From a bacterium (GTDB lineage: Bacteria > JAUVQV01 > DATDCY01): a stretch of DNA of 7,748 nucleotides. Of this stretch, positions 6,704-7,748 are shown piece after piece. Location: positions 1 to 7,748 of the forward strand of contig DATDCY010000194.1 in assembly GCA_036524115.1 (NCBI GenBank), given 5' to 3'. Positions within the stretch are counted from its first letter, which is position 1; every line of letters begins with the position of its first letter. Position numbers and translations under genes: made by a program. The notes below the pieces were generated by a model that saw nothing but the letters and a program-made list of their open reading frames with translations, did not search any database and was not told where the DNA came from.

Positions 6704-6758
6704 GGGCAGCACCTCCTTTACCTTATCTGAATGCTCATACTGCGACGGGCTGCCCATG
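6701..6758 (-). promoter_or_regulatory. 10-bp inverted repeat enclosing the peptide's ribosome binding site
   Basis: The minus-strand transcript reads CATGGGCAGC (6758-6749), a 38-nt loop, then GCTGCCCATG (6710-6701). The arms are perfectly complementary over 10 bp with seven G-C pairs. The 3' arm contains the peptide start codon and the loop holds its Shine-Dalgarno, so folding would mask initiation. The 5' arm starts 11 nt after the stop codon of the upstream receptor gene, close enough for a terminating ribosome to disturb it. This suggests coupling of peptide translation to the receptor gene or control by a ligand or protein. No T run follows, so it is not an intrinsic terminator. Confidence 0.5.
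6711..6718 (-). promoter_or_regulatory. Strong Shine-Dalgarno of the CC peptide gene
   Basis: On the minus strand AAGGAGGT is followed by 7 nt and then the ATG at 6703. Eight consecutive bases complement the 16S 3' end, unlike the weak or absent sites of the other genes here. It fixes the start at 6703 instead of the in-frame ATG at 6757, and implies a high translation rate for the peptide relative to its maturase. Confidence 0.85.
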
Positions 6759-6769
6759 GTTACATCGCG

Positions 6770-7748
6770 TCAGAAGCGGCACCTCAGCCCGGCCTCCAGC
6801 CATCTCCCCGGGTTGGGGAACTTTTCGTTGAAGAACTGGTCGCCGTCGAAGATGTTGTTGGCGCTGCCGAAGACCTCGAGAAGCACCTCGCCGAGCGCGA
6901 ACTCCTGCGAGACGTGCAGATCGACGACGGGATCGGCCTCCGGGTGGAACCGCTCCGGCGTCGTCCAGTGCGTGTTGTGCACGTTGACCAGTGCTCGCAG
7001 GCCCTTGGCCCCGACATAGCTGAGCGCGACACGGTACTTGTAGTCTGCATTCCAGGAGAAGTCGTCCTCACGGGTGAGGTTGTCGACGTCCAGCCAGGAT
7101 GCGCCTCCTTCGAGGGCGAAGCCGTGGAAGACCGCCGTGCGCGCATCGACCTCGAGCCCCTTGCGGCGGACGTCGTCCTGATTCACGTACGTCCAATTCC
7201 CGGCGTCGTCGACTGTGATCGTGGTGAGCGCGTCCTTCACGTCATGGCGGAAGACCGTGACCTTGTACCAGAAGAAACCAGGCACGTCCCCCTCGACGCC
7301 GGCCTGGTAGGAGGTGACGTGCTCGACCTCGAGGTCCGGATTTCCAACGAACCCGAACGCCGGGCTCGTCACGCCGGCGGTGATGACCGGGGCCGTGAAG
7401 CCTCGCCCCACGTACCCCCGCAGCAGCAGGTGGTCGCCGACCGGGCAGACCGCGCCGAGGCTCGGGCTCCAGACCGGATCGGTCCTCTCCAGGTCGTCGT
7501 ACCGCAGGCCGGCTGTGAGCGTCACCCTGCCGAGATCGAACGTGTCGTTGGCGAAGAGCGCCCACTGCTTCTCCGTGGCCTCCTCGGACAGCGCATCCAT
7601 CTGGTTGCGGCCGCTGAGGAAACCGGCACCCAACACCACGTCGTGGCCGGCGAAGGCCCGGCGGTAGCGCAGGTCCGATCCCAGCATGCGGTCCTCGTTG
7701 AACCCGTGGAAGAACTCCGTTCCGTCGCTCATGGACTCGAAGATGACA
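6770..7748 (-). CDS. TonB-dependent outer membrane receptor, C-terminal half, truncated by window end (receptor 2)
   Basis: The frame is open to the last base, so the signal peptide, TonB box and plug lie outside the window. About 325 barrel residues are visible, ending at TGA 6770-6772 with FPNPGRWLEAGLRCRF and a terminal Phe, as expected for BAM-assembled barrels. Typical TonB-receptor barrel strands are seen, such as VTLTAGLRYDDLERTDPVWSPSLGA, LLLRGYVGRGFTAPV and FVGNPDLEVEH. An internal ATG at 7732 is not the real start. It aligns by eye with receptor 1 throughout: GLRYD, SPSLGA, LLLR..V.RGF..P, VGNP.L, NI.D, and the NPGRWLE.GLRC.F terminus. The two are therefore paralogues in one cluster. 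By family knowledge such receptors import scarce ligands (metal chelates, cobalamin, sugars, peptides) using TonB energy; the ligand is not identifiable. It is the first visible gene of the presumed minus-strand operon, 66 nt before the peptide start. Confidence 0.93.
   Translation of the reverse strand, partial: VIFESMSDGTEFFHGFNEDRMLGSDLRYRRAFAGHDVVLGAGFLSGRNQMDALSEEATEKQWALFANDTFDLGRVTLTAGLRYDDLERTDPVWSPSLGAVCPVGDHLLLRGYVGRGFTAPVITAGVTSPAFGFVGNPDLEVEHVTSYQAGVEGDVPGFFWYKVTVFRHDVKDALTTITVDDAGNWTYVNQDDVRRKGLEVDARTAVFHGFALEGGASWLDVDNLTREDDFSWNADYKYRVALSYVGAKGLRALVNVHNTHWTTPERFHPEADPVVDLHVSQEFALGEVLLEVFGSANNIFDGDQFFNEKFPNPGRWLEAGLRCRF

Noticed and set aside
6269-6730. Plus-strand frame running over the peptide gene and the maturase N terminus
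   Set aside because: It has no family resemblance, and it is antisense to a gene with conserved radical SAM motifs and to a peptide gene with a strong ribosome binding site.

Overview
This is a GC-rich window (mostly G or C at third codon positions) from a Gram-negative bacterium, shown by an outer-membrane TolC-type channel and two TonB-dependent outer-membrane receptors. A Desulfobacterota/Desulfuromonadota-like ('deltaproteobacterial') source is my best guess. It rests on a metX-metW operon, a radical SAM maturase with a short CC peptide that recalls the Geobacter 'geopeptide' type, and an intergenic hairpin-rich element resembling repeats I remember from such genomes. This is inference; no 16S or tRNA marker is present.

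Layout. Plus strand: (1) the 3' part of a TolC-family efflux channel gene (1-1128, cut by the window start). (2) A 220-nt spacer holding a 127-nt element bounded by 9-bp inverted arms (1130-1256), then a good sigma70-like promoter (-35 at 1302-1307, -10 at 1326-1331) overlapping a perfect 12-bp palindrome. (3) metX (1349-2557) and metW (2554-3225), overlapping by 4 nt, for methionine biosynthesis. They end 7 nt from a convergent minus-strand cluster.

Minus strand, in transcription order: (4) the 3' half of a TonB-dependent receptor (6770-7748, cut by the window end). (5) A 30-codon gene (6611-6703) with an excellent Shine-Dalgarno, encoding a Lys-rich peptide with a Cys-Cys-Ser-Gly core. (6) A radical SAM/SPASM peptide maturase (5213-6547, or from 6607) with intact CxxxCxxC and complete SPASM cysteine patterns. 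(7) A complete 631-residue TonB-dependent receptor (3233-5128) with a signal peptide.

How they may work together: metX and metW form a conventional acyl-homoserine module. The minus-strand cluster looks like a RiPP (ribosomally made, post-translationally modified peptide) locus: one precursor, one maturase, and two paralogous receptors on either side. The most exciting reading is that the modified CC peptide, or a cofactor or metal complex derived from it, is a ligand of the two receptors or otherwise works with them. No exporter, peptidase or regulator is visible in the minus-strand cluster. A 10-bp inverted repeat places the precursor's start codon inside a possible mRNA stem, which suggests translational control or coupling to the upstream receptor.
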